Positions 52,861 through 61,889 are shown, numbered from the stretch's first letter. The stretch is 64,000 nucleotides of DNA from Bradyrhizobium sp. (GCF_027451485.1 NZ_DAIDJE010000130.1:62001-126000); one strand, 5' to 3'. Numbers and translations are program-made. The notes: generated from the letters alone by a model not told the origin.

Positions 52861-53637
52861 CTACCCGCGAGCGCGAGCCACCAGCGGCACACCCTTCAGC
52901 CACAGCCGAAGCGCCTCCCAATGAATCGCAGCGACAATCTTGAATGTGACAAGGGGCACGGCCACGAAGGCATGCATCAGCGAGCGGTACGTCAGCGAAC
53001 GTCGGCGACCGGAAAAGGCGGCCGCGAGGACGGCACCGGCCTCGTCCGCTTCCAGGATTCTCACCTTGATCTGCTCTGCAGGCGGCAAGACGCGGAAGTG
53101 ATAGCGCATTGCCATTGCGATGAACGGCGACACGTAGAACTGCTTCGTCTGGCTTTGCCGGAGAGTCTCGCCGCTGCGCTGGCCATTCTTCACCGGCAGC
53201 ACATAAGAGTGAATTTCGCCAAACGTATTACGAACCTCGTAGATCAGCAGTACGAGCTCGCCGGATGCGCTGTAGCAAAAGTAGATCGAAAGAGGGTTGA
53301 AGGTGTAGCCAAACAGACGCGGATAGCACAGCAGCAGAACATGACCTCCGGCAAGGTCGATGCCACGCTCGGCTGCGAGACGTCTCGCATATGCGCTCAA
53401 CGATGCCCCGTTCCGCTCCCCGTGATCGGCCTCGTGGAAGCTGAAGAGTGCGGCGCGATTGACCGCAAAGAGAACCGATTGTCGATCTGCCTCTTCCAGC
53501 CGGCCCAGGTCGATCAGCAGACTCACGACACGGTAGGTAAACCGATGCCGTGTTGGCCGCAACCGCGCATGCATCACTTTCCCGAAATAGAGCGCGGCTG
53601 CGGCGCCGCTTGAATTGCACTCTTCCGTTGCAGTCAT
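52861..53637 (-). CDS. DUF1365 domain protein of the singlet-oxygen regulon
   Basis: From the ATG at 53637 the product has 258 residues with the DUF1365 pattern: ALYFGKVMHARLRPTRHRFT, then LLCYPRLFGYTFNPLSIYFC, LIYEVRNTFGEIHSYVLPV and FYVSPFIAMAMRYHFRVLPP. The family is found beside FAD oxidoreductase, DUF1295 and cyclopropane-synthase genes in RpoE-ChrR regulons, where it probably modifies membrane acyl chains. It is four bases downstream of the FAD oxidoreductase in one operon. An upstream extension of the frame overlaps that gene and is not used. No catalytic residues are established. Confidence 0.9.
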   Translation of the reverse strand: MTATEECNSSGAAAALYFGKVMHARLRPTRHRFTYRVVSLLIDLGRLEEADRQSVLFAVNRAALFSFHEADHGERNGASLSAYARRLAAERGIDLAGGHVLLLCYPRLFGYTFNPLSIYFCYSASGELVLLIYEVRNTFGEIHSYVLPVKNGQRSGETLRQSQTKQFYVSPFIAMAMRYHFRVLPPAEQIKVRILEADEAGAVLAAAFSGRRRSLTYRSLMHAFVAVPLVTFKIVAAIHWEALRLWLKGVPLVARARG

Positions 53638-53641
53638 CTCC

Positions 53642-54955
53642 CTACTCGGCAGCTTGGGCGAGCGGCGTCTCGGATTGATGCCAGGGCACGACAGCGCCGA
53701 GGGATTCGGCAATTGCAATTCCCGAGCGCAGTCCATCTTCGTGAAAGCCGTAGCCGGTCCAGGCGCCGCAAAACCAGGTACGACGTCGTCCCTGGATCTC
53801 GGACAACCGTCTTTGTGCGGCAAAGGCAGCTGCATTGTACTGCGGATGGTCGAAGACGTACTTGCCAAATGTCAGGTGCTCGGCGGGCTCGAATGGCGGG
53901 TTAAGGCTGACAAACAGCGGCTTGTCGTCATTTATGCCCTGCAGCCGGTTCATCCAATAGGTGACGGCAACATCGTTCTCCGCAGGGCGCTCCCGCTGCC
54001 AACGCAGGAAATTCCAGGATGCCCAGGCGTCACGACGCTTGGGCATCAGCCGTCCGTCCCTGTGCAGATAGGCTGTGTTCGGCGCGTAGCCGATCGCCTG
54101 CAAGACCGTGCGTTCGCGAGGGTCGGCATCCGAAAGCAACCCCAGCGCCTGATTGCTGTGGGAGGCAAGGACAACAGCGTCATACATCTCCCGCCGTCCA
54201 TGACTATCCAGGATAGAAACGCCAGTCGGTTTGCGTTCAACCGAAATAGCTGCGCAACCAAGGCGAATCCTGCTCTTGAAGTCCGCCGTGAGCTTCTCGA
54301 CATAGCGACGGCTTCCGCCTCTCACCGTGCGCCACCGGGGACGATCGAGTTGCAGCAAGCGATGATTGTCGAAGAAAGTGACGAAACTTTCCGCAGGAAA
54401 CGACAATATCTGATCCGACGGCGATGACCAGATCGCCGCGCCCATCGGGGCCAGATAATCCGTCAGCAGGCGCGGCGCGAAACCACGTTCCCGGAAATAT
54501 TCTCCCAGCGTCAAGCCGGCGAGGCTGCCCGCCTGCAAGTCCGCCACGCTTTGCCTGTTGAAGCGCAATATCTCCGTGAGCATGCGCAGATACGAGGGTG
54601 AAAAAAGATTGCGACGCTGAGCAAACAGTCCAGCCGCCGTTTGGTAGGCGTTTTCACCGCCGCCCCGCCATTCAAACCGGCCCGCATCGACAGAGACCGA
54701 AAAGCTCATGCAGGTCTCGAGCGTTTCGACGTTCAGATGGCTGAACAGCGCCGTTAATTCAGGGTAATTGAGTTCATTGAAGACGATAAAGCCAATATCG
54801 ACGTCGATGGCCTCGCCATCGTAATCGATCCGTACGGTATGACTGTGCCCGCCCGGACGTAATTCTTTCTCGTAGACCGTGACGGGATAGCGTTGCGACA
54901 GCAGCCATGCAGCGGCATTCCCGGAAATTCCTGTTCCAATGACCGCCAATCGCAT
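53642..54955 (-). CDS. FAD-dependent amine-oxidase-like oxidoreductase of the singlet-oxygen regulon
   Basis: The 437-residue protein begins with LAVIGTGISGNAAAWLLSQ, an ADP-binding Rossmann motif, and continues VTVYEKELRPGGHSHTVRID. GFIVFNELNYPELTALFSHL follows, and a C-terminal FAD motif YGFHEDGLRSGIAIAESLG completes it. It belongs to the protoporphyrinogen/amine oxidase superfamily and probably oxidises a lipid or isoprenoid chain. It heads the leftward operon with DUF1365. The start ATG has GGTCGGG just upstream. A TGATCC-N16-CGTTTA promoter lies 127 bases before it, facing the opposing operon's promoter. A membrane-lipid repair role is inferred. Confidence 0.92.
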   Translation of the reverse strand: MRLAVIGTGISGNAAAWLLSQRYPVTVYEKELRPGGHSHTVRIDYDGEAIDVDIGFIVFNELNYPELTALFSHLNVETLETCMSFSVSVDAGRFEWRGGGENAYQTAAGLFAQRRNLFSPSYLRMLTEILRFNRQSVADLQAGSLAGLTLGEYFRERGFAPRLLTDYLAPMGAAIWSSPSDQILSFPAESFVTFFDNHRLLQLDRPRWRTVRGGSRRYVEKLTADFKSRIRLGCAAISVERKPTGVSILDSHGRREMYDAVVLASHSNQALGLLSDADPRERTVLQAIGYAPNTAYLHRDGRLMPKRRDAWASWNFLRWQRERPAENDVAVTYWMNRLQGINDDKPLFVSLNPPFEPAEHLTFGKYVFDHPQYNAAAFAAQRRLSEIQGRRRTWFCGAWTGYGFHEDGLRSGIAIAESLGAVVPWHQSETPLAQAAE

Positions 54956-55047
54956 CCCGACCTGCCCCCAAATGTGCGTCTTGAGCTACGGCGGTGGAGA
55001 TCACCGGTTTCGACCAGACCCGACCTTCGCGCCCCTGGACCCGTCAC

Positions 55048-55075
55048 TGATCCGATCGAGGGGCAATGACGTTTC
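55048..55075 (+). promoter_or_regulatory. ECF (RpoE/ChrR-type) promoter of DUF1295-cyclopropane synthase
   Basis: TGATCC (55048-55053), a 16-base spacer and CGTTTC (55070-55075). The match is identical in architecture to the promoters before the sigma gene, DUF2177 and the FAD oxidoreductase. Confidence 0.78.
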
Positions 55076-55082
55076 CTCCCTG

Positions 55083-55110
55083 TAAACGACAGGACAACAG
55101 TTCCGGATCA
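55083..55110 (-). promoter_or_regulatory. ECF (RpoE/ChrR-type) promoter of FAD oxidoreductase-DUF1365
   Basis: On the minus strand TGATCC (55110-55105), 16 bases and CGTTTA (55088-55083). Its -10 element is only seven bases from the -10 of the opposing promoter, so the two face each other. Confidence 0.78.
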
Positions 55111-55133
55111 CCTGGGGGAAACACCAGGTGATC
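55106..55133. repeat. Ten-base perfect inverted repeat over the leftward ECF promoter
   Basis: GATCACCTGG and CCAGGTGATC pair exactly across an eight-base loop (GGGAAACA). The left arm covers five of the six bases of the -35 element of the FAD-oxidoreductase promoter, so it may be a protein site or leader hairpin of the rightward transcript. Confidence 0.65.
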
Positions 55134-55200
55134 GCCGGCGTCAGAAACGGCAGCGACGCAGGTCCGGGCCCATGAAAAGGCAGTCAGTTCGGCTGGATGA

Positions 55201-56004
55201 ATGGCGCAGATGCATATTGAGATCCTGGCCGCAATCGGACTTTCCCTTTCGGTCCTGATGACGCTGGCCTGGATCGTCCAGCAGCGTACCGGCAACTCCG
55301 GTTGGGTCGACACCATTTGGACCTATTCGGTGGGCCTGGTGAGTGCAGTTGCCGCTCTATGGCCTCTCGGCGGCTGCCTGACGACCCGCCAAGTAATTGC
55401 CGCCGCACTCGTCCTGTTGTGGTCGGTAAGGCTCGGCACCCACATCGCGGTTCGTTCCCGGCACATAGCGGATGACCCCCGCTATGCGAGCTTCGCGCAG
55501 GAATGGGGTGCGGCGGCCCCCCGGCGAATGTTTGGCTTGCTTCAGATACAGGCATGGGCCGCCGCGCCTCTCGCCTTTGCGGTGTTTCTGGCCGCGCACG
55601 CCCCGCTATCCGCGTTGCGAATCCAGGATTATGTGGGGGTGGCCATCGCACTGATAGCAATCGCGGGTGAAGCCGCGGCCGACGAACAGCTGCGGCGCTT
55701 CAAGGTTGATCCAGCCCATGCCGGACAGGTCTGCAACGTCGGATTGTGGCGATGGTCCCGTCATCCCAACTATTTCTTCGAATGGCTTGGCTGGCTTGCC
55801 TACCCGGCCATCGCGCTGTCGGCGGCGTATCCCTGGGGTTGGGCCAGCCTTGCCGCGCCCGCGATCATGTACTGGCTGCTCGTGCATGTGAGCGGGATTC
55901 CGCCGCTGGAGACGCAGATGTTGCGGTCCCGCGGTGATCGTTACCGCGCCTACCAGGCCGAGACCAGTCCCTTCTTTCCCCTTCCTCCGCAAAGGAAATC
56001 CTGA
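55201..56004 (+). CDS. DUF1295 (steroid reductase-like) membrane protein
   Basis: The 267-residue protein has about six membrane helices. The family signature is near the C-terminus: CNVGLWRWSRHPNYFFEWLG, then WLAYPAIALSAAYPWGWASL. RSRGDRYRAYQAETSPFFPL closes it. It resembles 3-oxo-5-alpha-steroid 4-dehydrogenase-like and isoprenylcysteine methyltransferase folds that bind NADPH or SAM at the membrane face. It lies directly before the cyclopropane synthase (TGA then ATG) and shares the ECF promoter, so it probably works on membrane lipids in the singlet-oxygen response. No catalytic test is possible from sequence. Confidence 0.9.
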   Translation: MAQMHIEILAAIGLSLSVLMTLAWIVQQRTGNSGWVDTIWTYSVGLVSAVAALWPLGGCLTTRQVIAAALVLLWSVRLGTHIAVRSRHIADDPRYASFAQEWGAAAPRRMFGLLQIQAWAAAPLAFAVFLAAHAPLSALRIQDYVGVAIALIAIAGEAAADEQLRRFKVDPAHAGQVCNVGLWRWSRHPNYFFEWLGWLAYPAIALSAAYPWGWASLAAPAIMYWLLVHVSGIPPLETQMLRSRGDRYRAYQAETSPFFPLPPQRKS

Positions 56005-57033
56005 ATGAGCTCTCTATCGCTGATGATCGCCGTGGCGGAGCGCGTTCCGCTGCCGGACGTGTTGATCCGGGCCGCAATCGCTCGCCTGTGCGCGAGAACC
56101 GCCGCAGCCCTCTCGGGACAGGCGGCTGCGATCAGTTCGGATTTTGTTGCCGCGACTGCGGGCCGCCCGATCGCCGAACACGCGGAGAAAGCCAACGCGC
56201 AGCACTACGAGGTCCCGGCATCATTCTTCGAGCTTGTACTGGGACCGAAGCGAAAATATTCGTGCTGCTACTACGGTCAGCCGGCTTTCAGCCTGGAGCA
56301 AGCGGAAGAAGAGGCACTGCGGCAGACCATCGAACATGCCGGGCTCCGCGACGGGCAATCGATCCTCGAACTCGGCTGCGGGTGGGGCGCCCTGTCACTG
56401 CAAATGGCGAAACAGTTTCCCCGTTCCACGATCGTCGCAGTCTCGAACTCGCACTCTCAGCGTGTGCATATCGAACGTGAAGCCGCGAACGAGGGCTTGC
56501 AGAATCTTCGGGTGGTTACGGCCGACATGAACAAGTTCGCACCCGAAACGGGATTTGACCGCATCGTATCGGTGGAGATGTTCGAGCACATGATGAATTG
56601 GCGCGAATTGCTCAAGCGCATCCGCTCGTGGCTCGCGCCGGACGGCCGACTCTTCCTGCATATCTTCAGCCACCGATCGGGCTCTTACGTCTTTGACCAC
56701 GCGAAAACCGAAGATTGGATCGCGCGACATTTCTTTACTGGCGGAGTAATGCCGAGCCATGATCTGATCCGCGAATATGGCGACCTGTTCCAGGTTGAGC
56801 AGGAATGGCGCTGGAATGGGCGGCATTACCAGCGAACAGCGCTCGACTGGCTCGATCGTTTCGACCAAAATCGCGATGACATCAAGAACGCGTTGCGCGG
56901 TGTGTATGGCAACGACACAGAACTCTGGATCCGCCGCTGGCGCTGGTTTTTCCTTGCCACGGCCGGGCTGTTCGGATTTGCAGACGGAACCGAATGGGGG
57001 GTCAGCCATTTTCAGCTGAAACCGGTCGGGTGA
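56005..57033 (+). CDS. cfa: Cyclopropane fatty-acyl-phospholipid synthase-like methyltransferase
   Basis: The 342-residue protein has the SAM-binding ILELGCGWGALSLQMAKQFP and YEVPASFFELVLGPKRKYSC, then EMFEHMMNWRELLKRI and SGSYVFDHAKTEDWIARHFF, all features of the CFA family. It transfers a methylene group from SAM to a cis double bond of membrane lipids, protecting them from oxidation. It follows DUF1295 immediately, with AAAGGAAA as ribosome site. N-terminal residues are shorter than in E. coli Cfa. The RpoE-ChrR type promoter upstream places it in the singlet-oxygen regulon, matching cfaA-type genes in related bacteria. Confidence 0.92.
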   Translation: MSSLSLMIAVAERVPLPDVLIRAAIARLCARTAAALSGQAAAISSDFVAATAGRPIAEHAEKANAQHYEVPASFFELVLGPKRKYSCCYYGQPAFSLEQAEEEALRQTIEHAGLRDGQSILELGCGWGALSLQMAKQFPRSTIVAVSNSHSQRVHIEREAANEGLQNLRVVTADMNKFAPETGFDRIVSVEMFEHMMNWRELLKRIRSWLAPDGRLFLHIFSHRSGSYVFDHAKTEDWIARHFFTGGVMPSHDLIREYGDLFQVEQEWRWNGRHYQRTALDWLDRFDQNRDDIKNALRGVYGNDTELWIRRWRWFFLATAGLFGFADGTEWGVSHFQLKPVG

Positions 57034-57084
57034 GCCGCCCGGCACCCATGTCCGCACCGCGTCGCCGCAATATTACAATCGAGC

Positions 57085-57585
57085 CTAGTTGAGCAGGACC
57101 AGCGAAGTATTCAAAACGGCCGCAAACGCAACCCAGGCGGCGTAGGGCATGAACAGCAATGCAGCCGCTCGGTCCACCGCCCACTGGCGCCAAATGAACG
57201 CGACGATGGCCAGAAACATCGCCACGATGACCGCCAGGGCGACATCCATCCGATGAAACGAAAAGAATATCGGTGACCAGGCGAAATTCAGAACCATCTG
57301 GACGATCCACAGCTTCGCGGCTGTGCCATGCGGTTCTCTTTCGAACGAACGAAATCCCGCCACGGCGATCAGCACGAAGAGGCCGGTCCACACCGGAGCA
57401 AAAACCCAGTTCGGAGGATTGAACGGCGGCTTGTTCAGAGACGCATACCACGCACCAGGTATGTTCAGCCATCCGATCAGAAGGCCCGCGCCGGTCACGA
57501 GCAGGACAAAGGCAGCCAGCCGAATCGGACCGCCACGCGTCGAGGGCGGCATGCGCTCCAGGGCCGGCCTTGGCGCCCTCACCAC
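57085..57585 (-). CDS. tspO: TspO/MBR-family membrane protein
   Basis: The 166-residue five-helix protein has GAWYASLNKPPFNPPNWVFA, then PVWTGLFVLIAVAGF, MVLNFAWSPIFFSFHRMDVA and MPYAAWVAFAAVLN, the hallmarks of TspO/MBR. TspO proteins bind porphyrins and influence tetrapyrrole and redox control. The GTG start at 57585 overlaps the DUF2177 stop; an internal ATG at 57552 is possible. It is the second gene of an ECF-promoter-driven pair. In the context of a singlet-oxygen regulon it may limit photosensitising porphyrins. Confidence 0.93.
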   Translation of the reverse strand: MVRAPRPALERMPPSTRGGPIRLAAFVLLVTGAGLLIGWLNIPGAWYASLNKPPFNPPNWVFAPVWTGLFVLIAVAGFRSFEREPHGTAAKLWIVQMVLNFAWSPIFFSFHRMDVALAVIVAMFLAIVAFIWRQWAVDRAAALLFMPYAAWVAFAAVLNTSLVLLN

Positions 57586-57989
57586 GTTGAAGATCCCATT
57601 CGTTCAGCGACGAGATAGCCTAACCCGGCGCTGACGGCTGCGAGGAGAGAGCCCCAGCAAATGTCGGCGAGGGTCAAGGTTGTTGACCAGTTGCGCAGTG
57701 TCGCCTGATTGGTCAGGTCATACGTCGCATATGTGAAGCATCCAAACATCATTCCCGAAGTGAAGGCCCGGAGCAAGCTACCCTCTTCGTGCGCCGGCAG
57801 TACCGCGAATCCGAGCAATCCAAGCGGATAAAGGACATAGAAAAGGGAAGCAGCAATCAAGTTCGGCTCAGGACGCAGAAGGTCGCCCAATACGGGGCGG
57901 TAAAGCCGTTCGGCCATGCTTTTGAGCCAGACCATGTCGATGGTGATGAAGGTGACGGCAATCGAGAGATAGGTGATGAAGAAATTCAT
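57579..57989 (-). CDS. DUF2177 membrane protein
   Basis: The 136-residue protein has four membrane segments and the family features NFFITYLSIAVTFITIDMVW, then SLFYVLYPLGLLGFAVLPAH, CFTYATYDLTNQATLRNWS and DICWGSLLAAVSAGLGYLVA. GGAG lies seven bases before the ATG. DUF2177 proteins recur in RpoE-ChrR regulons. A TGATCC-N16-CGTTTA promoter lies 55 bases upstream, and the gene overlaps tspO. Function unknown. Confidence 0.9.
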   Translation of the reverse strand: MNFFITYLSIAVTFITIDMVWLKSMAERLYRPVLGDLLRPEPNLIAASLFYVLYPLGLLGFAVLPAHEEGSLLRAFTSGMMFGCFTYATYDLTNQATLRNWSTTLTLADICWGSLLAAVSAGLGYLVAERMGSSTW

Positions 57990-58044
57990 TAGGATCGCTC
58001 CGTCCAGCGGATTCGTGTTCGCGGCGACATCTGCAGAGATATTC

Positions 58045-58072
58045 TAAACGAAGCGGCAGAGGGATCGGATCA
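58045..58072 (-). promoter_or_regulatory. ECF (RpoE/ChrR-type) promoter of DUF2177-tspO
   Basis: On the minus strand TGATCC (58072-58067), 16 bases and CGTTTA (58050-58045). It lies 55 bases before the DUF2177 ATG. Confidence 0.8.
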
Positions 58073-58182
58073 CCCTTTCCATGCCGGGGCAAAGGCCTGC
58101 CTCTATTTCGATGGACATCGGGACAGACCGGTCGCGAGAAAATGAGCAGAGAAAGACTTTCCAGGCGGCTCGGAGCCAAGAC

Positions 58183-58407
58183 TCAGGTTGGTGGCGGGTT
58201 GAAAGATGGGTCTAAGCCGCCGGGCCTCGAGGGATCACGCCGATCGAGCGGCCGGAGAGTTGGGTAAGAGCGCCTCCAACCCTGAAAGTCCAGACCATGG
58301 TCAAGACGATGAATGGTCCGTTTCGCCGGCCTCAAATCGTTCCGGGCGAAAGCGGGGCCCATGGCTGCCCAAAAGACCGTGACAAGAACGACACAGATCA
58401 TCTTCAT
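58183..58407 (-). CDS. Small secreted hypothetical protein
   Basis: The 74-residue product has a clear signal peptide (MKMICVVLVTVFWAAMGPAF, cleavage after AFA) and a short basic, Arg/Pro-rich mature part with LDRRDPSRPGG. The longer upstream frame lacks a signal, so ATG 58407 is used. It lies downstream of the DUF2177 promoter but in front of it on the same strand, 111 bases from that -35, so it is separate. Function unknown. Confidence 0.6.
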   Translation of the reverse strand: MKMICVVLVTVFWAAMGPAFARNDLRPAKRTIHRLDHGLDFQGWRRSYPTLRPLDRRDPSRPGGLDPSFNPPPT

Positions 58408-58860
58408 CGTCGACTTCCGAACGCGTGCCTTGTCCACATCCGCCCGGCGGCCGTCATTGAGCGCCGCGCCTGTTTGCCAAGGTGCCTTTGCGTCCAAATT
58501 TAATCGCGATGTCGAAACGAAAGACCGCGCCTTTCAGATCATACCTTGCCGATCTTCCCGGCGCCGCTCGAGAGAAGAAACATCGCGCAACCGCTTGGCG
58601 CTGTGATCTGAAGGCCGGCAACGACGCCGGCCCGAGCGCTGGTCCAATATACCGCTCGATCCTGCTTCCAGCATGTCAAAGCACGACGAGCCTGCACGAG
58701 TATATGCACCCCATCAACCGATCTGACCGCCATGTGTTTTGGGCCGCGGCGTTTGATATCAGCGCGAGACCCATGGGGCCCATGCAGACGGCTTCTTCGA
58801 CTGGGCCGCGTAGCCGATTATAGTATCCAACGATTGGTTTGAGAGTATCGGAAAGCCTGA
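58408..58860. other. Intergenic stretch
   Basis: About 450 bases between a leftward secreted-protein gene and the LuxR gene. Open frames are Arg/Ser-rich. No FixK, EcfG or ECF promoter pattern found. Confidence 0.4.
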
Positions 58861-59592
58861 ATGACCCATCTTGACGTCGATCGATATCTGGATTCGATCG
58901 ATCCGGTTGCTTGCCTGCTGAACAGCGAAGGAATCATCATAGACGTGAGCAGTGGCTGGAAGCGCTCTGCCGACGCGAATGGCCTTCAACTGGAAGACCA
59001 TGCAATCGGCGTGAACTACCTCAGGCATTGCGTAAGCTCGGATTCAATTTCACTGGAGACTTTTCGCGGTCTGGGCAAGGTTCTCTCCGGCCATGCTCCG
59101 TTCTTCGGCACGGCCTATCCGTGCAGTCCGCCCGGTCAGAAGGACAAGTGGTTCTTCATGGCCGCATTCGGACTCGCCTCCGCTCCCAGCCACACCATCG
59201 TGCTCCATTTTGACGTTTCCCAATCTCTGAACGCGCCATCTGCGGGTGACTGGGAGCAGCCCGCCCCTTACGACCTGCTACTGCGCAGTGTACGGCGCAC
59301 CATTCGGGAAGAACTTGCGACCTTTTCTTCGACGCCAAGTGCACCGAAAGCCAGTGATGACGAGCGTAAACGCCTTGCCCGGCTGACCAACCGGCAAATG
59401 CAGATCCTGCGCTTGCTCTCGATCGGCCGCAGCAACGCGCAAATTGCAGAACAACTCGGTATCGCGCTCAGCTCGGTCAAATCGCAGACAGTCCTGCTGC
59501 TTCGTGCCCTGAAGTGCGACAATCGAACGCAAGCCGCCCTGATTGGAGCAAGGCTCGGCCTCGACCAGAGCGAGTCCGGCGCCGAACTTTAG
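58861..59592 (+). CDS. PAS-LuxR transcriptional regulator
   Basis: The 243-residue protein has an N-terminal PAS-like sensor (about 5-125: SIDPVACLLNSEGIIIDVSS; VGKV-type strands). A C-terminal LuxR helix-turn-helix spans about 170-235: LTNRQMQILRLLSIGRSNAQ, then IAEQLGIALSSVKSQTVLLL. It lacks a receiver domain, so it is activated by ligand or redox rather than phosphorylation. It is followed by a triple-PAS chemotaxis protein on the same strand after 142 bases, a likely regulatory neighbour. The DNA target is unknown. Confidence 0.88.
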   Translation: MTHLDVDRYLDSIDPVACLLNSEGIIIDVSSGWKRSADANGLQLEDHAIGVNYLRHCVSSDSISLETFRGLGKVLSGHAPFFGTAYPCSPPGQKDKWFFMAAFGLASAPSHTIVLHFDVSQSLNAPSAGDWEQPAPYDLLLRSVRRTIREELATFSSTPSAPKASDDERKRLARLTNRQMQILRLLSIGRSNAQIAEQLGIALSSVKSQTVLLLRALKCDNRTQAALIGARLGLDQSESGAEL

Positions 59593-59734
59593 TTGCACCG
59601 GGCCAATACTTTGGTCAGCTTTCAGTCAAGCAGACCGCAAGCCTTTTCCGTAAAACTACGGCTTCGGGCAGTCGCGTTCTAACGATGGCTTGCCAAATGC
59701 CGCACCCTGGGTGCTGCCGAAACCGGAGAAGTAC

Positions 59735-61417
59735 ATGATTTTCTCGCGTGCAAGCGCCTTTTCTGCTTCTGCCGCAGCTCAGATCGAAGCACTGAACAAG
59801 GCGCTGGCAATCGTCGAGTTCGATCTCGACGGCAATATCATCACCGCAAACGGCAGGTTTCTCGAGGCTTTTGGTTATTCGTTGAGCGAGGTTCAGGGAC
59901 AGCACCACCGCATGTTCCTTGACGCAAACGAGCAGGATACACAAGCTTATCGGGATTTCTGGGCCGCCTTGAACCGGGGCGAGCATCAGTCGCGAGAATT
60001 TCGCCGGATTGGCAAGGGCGGCCGCACGGTGTGGATTCAGGCCACTTACAATCCCATTCCCGGGCGGAACGGAAAACCCGTCCGTGTCATAAAGTTTGCG
60101 ACCGACATCACGCTGCAAAAGGCACGAAGCCTGGAAGATGCCGGACAGCTGGCCGCCTTCAGCAGGGCCCAGGCAATCATCGAGTTCAACCTCGACGGTT
60201 CGATCATTACGGCAAACGAGCTGTTCCTGAATTCGGTCGGATACAAACTGGACGAAATTCGCGGCAAGCACCACAGTATTTTCCTGCCGCCGGCCGAGCG
60301 CAACACGCCGGCATACAAGAACTTCTGGCTTTCGCTCAAAAGCGGTCGCTACCAACACGGAGACTTCAAGCGAATCGCCAAAGATGGCCGCGAGATTTGG
60401 ATCCTCGCGTCATACAATCCAATTATGGATGAGAACGGCGCGGTGGTAAAAATCGTCAAGCTCGCCAGCGACGTCACGCGATCCAAGCTCAAGGCTGCCG
60501 AATTTCAGGGACAGATTGAGGCCATAGGCAAATCTCTGGCCGTCATCGAGTTCGACCTCGACGGCACGATTCTGAATGCCAATGCCAAGTTTCTCGATGC
60601 GATGGGCTATAGCCTGCCAGAAATCAAGGGACGCCATCACAGTCTGTTCGTCGAAGCAAGCGAGCGTGAAAGCCCCGCATATCGCGAATTCTGGGCAGCT
60701 CTCAAGCGGGGCGAATACCAAGCCGGCGAATTCAAGCGCGTAGGAAGTGGCGGCAAGGAAGTCTGGATTCAAGCTTCCTACAGTCCGATCCTCGACCTCA
60801 ATGGCAGACCTTTCAAGGTGGTCAAATACGCATCCGACATCACGCGACAAGTGTTGGTTCGCTTAGGCAACGAGCGCGTGCGTTCCATGATGGAGTCGGT
60901 CGCCGCCAGCTCAGAGGAGCTCAGCGCTTCGGTTCGCGAAATTTCACAGGCGATGTTCAAATCGAAGGAAAATGCGAATATCGCGGTGGAAAGGGCATCC
61001 GTTGCAGATACAGAGGCGAAACGCCTTTCGACCGCAGCCAATTCGATGAGAGGCATCGTCGAAATCATTGGCAACATTACGGGCCAGATTAATTTGCTGG
61101 CTTTGAACGCAACGATCGAATCCGCGCGCGCCGGCCAGGCCGGCCGCGGCTTTGCGGTGGTAGCCGCCGAAGTGAAGAACCTCGCCAACCAGGCCAAGCA
61201 GGCGGCTGACAAAATTGAGCAGGAGATCTGTGGCCTGAATGAAATATCGATGGACGTGATTGAGGCGCTGGACGCAATCAAGTGCACGATCCAGGCGGTA
61301 AGTGAATACGTGACGGCAACGGCCGCGGCGGTGGAAGAACAAAGTTCCGTCACGAACGACATGTCGTCCAGCATGCAGCGGGCCGCTCAGGAAGCGGCAG
61401 CAATCGCGAGCAGCTGA
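59735..61417 (+). CDS. Cytoplasmic methyl-accepting chemotaxis-like protein with three PAS repeats
   Basis: The 560-residue protein has three near-identical PAS units at about 15-130, 137-252 and 259-374. Each starts with a conserved (A/S)-x-AI-type (V/I)EF(D/N)LDG segment at spacing of 122 residues and contains GHH-type and RDFWAAL-type motifs. A short MCP signalling domain follows (about 380-555: [20 protein letters not shown], then [20 protein letters not shown]). No membrane segment exists, so it senses an intracellular signal such as redox or oxygen. CCGGAGAAG precedes the ATG. A single-receiver gene lies downstream on the opposite strand. Confidence 0.9.
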   Translation: MIFSRASAFSASAAAQIEALNKALAIVEFDLDGNIITANGRFLEAFGYSLSEVQGQHHRMFLDANEQDTQAYRDFWAALNRGEHQSREFRRIGKGGRTVWIQATYNPIPGRNGKPVRVIKFATDITLQKARSLEDAGQLAAFSRAQAIIEFNLDGSIITANELFLNSVGYKLDEIRGKHHSIFLPPAERNTPAYKNFWLSLKSGRYQHGDFKRIAKDGREIWILASYNPIMDENGAVVKIVKLASDVTRSKLKAAEFQGQIEAIGKSLAVIEFDLDGTILNANAKFLDAMGYSLPEIKGRHHSLFVEASERESPAYREFWAALKRGEYQAGEFKRVGSGGKEVWIQASYSPILDLNGRPFKVVKYASDITRQVLVRLGNERVRSMMESVAASSEELSASVREISQAMFKSKENANIAVERASVADTEAKRLSTAANSMRGIVEIIGNITGQINLLALNATIESARAGQAGRGFAVVAAEVKNLANQAKQAADKIEQEICGLNEISMDVIEALDAIKCTIQAVSEYVTATAAAVEEQSSVTNDMSSSMQRAAQEAAAIASS

Positions 61418-61493
61418 CAATTCGTTCGCTGCGGATATCCGCCCGAGGTCAGCGATCGGCTTCGATGACCGCCGAAAGCAAGCTGGCCAGCCG

Positions 61494-61889
61494 TCATGGC
61501 GGGTTTGATGGAGTGCCGGTATTGAGGAGTTGGGCCACCGCCGTGACAATCTGGGCAGGAGCGAATGGCTTGTTCAGAATGATGCTGTGAGGAACGCCGG
61601 AAGACGCCCATTGGCCGGCGGAATCACCAGTCATGTAAATCACGGGCATGTCGGGGTCCATTTCTCGCGCACGCTTTGCGACCTCCCAGCCGTCGACAGC
61701 GCCGCTCAAATTGATGTCGGTCAGCAAAGCCTGGTATTTACCCGCGCCTTCCCGCAGCCAACTATCTGCTTCTTCCCCACTCGCCGTAATGACGCAACCA
61801 AAGCCGCCTCCGCTGAGCGATTCCTCGATGAGGATTTGCAGTTGAGGATCGTCCTCAACGACCAGAATTATCGGGCTATCCTTCATCAA
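61494..61889 (-). CDS. Single-domain response regulator (CheY-like)
   Basis: The 131-residue protein is one receiver domain. ILVVEDDPQLQILIEE supplies the acidic pair, LLTDINLSGAVDG the phosphoacceptor Asp, and MPVIYMTGDS the Thr. ILNKPFAP gives the conserved Lys. It has no output domain, so it acts as a phosphate sink, CheY or partner switch. It is convergent with the MCP gene and may accept phosphate from the hybrid kinase or chemotaxis kinase; neither CheA nor CheB is in the window. Confidence 0.9.
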   Translation of the reverse strand: MMKDSPIILVVEDDPQLQILIEESLSGGGFGCVITASGEEADSWLREGAGKYQALLTDINLSGAVDGWEVAKRAREMDPDMPVIYMTGDSAGQWASSGVPHSIILNKPFAPAQIVTAVAQLLNTGTPSNPP

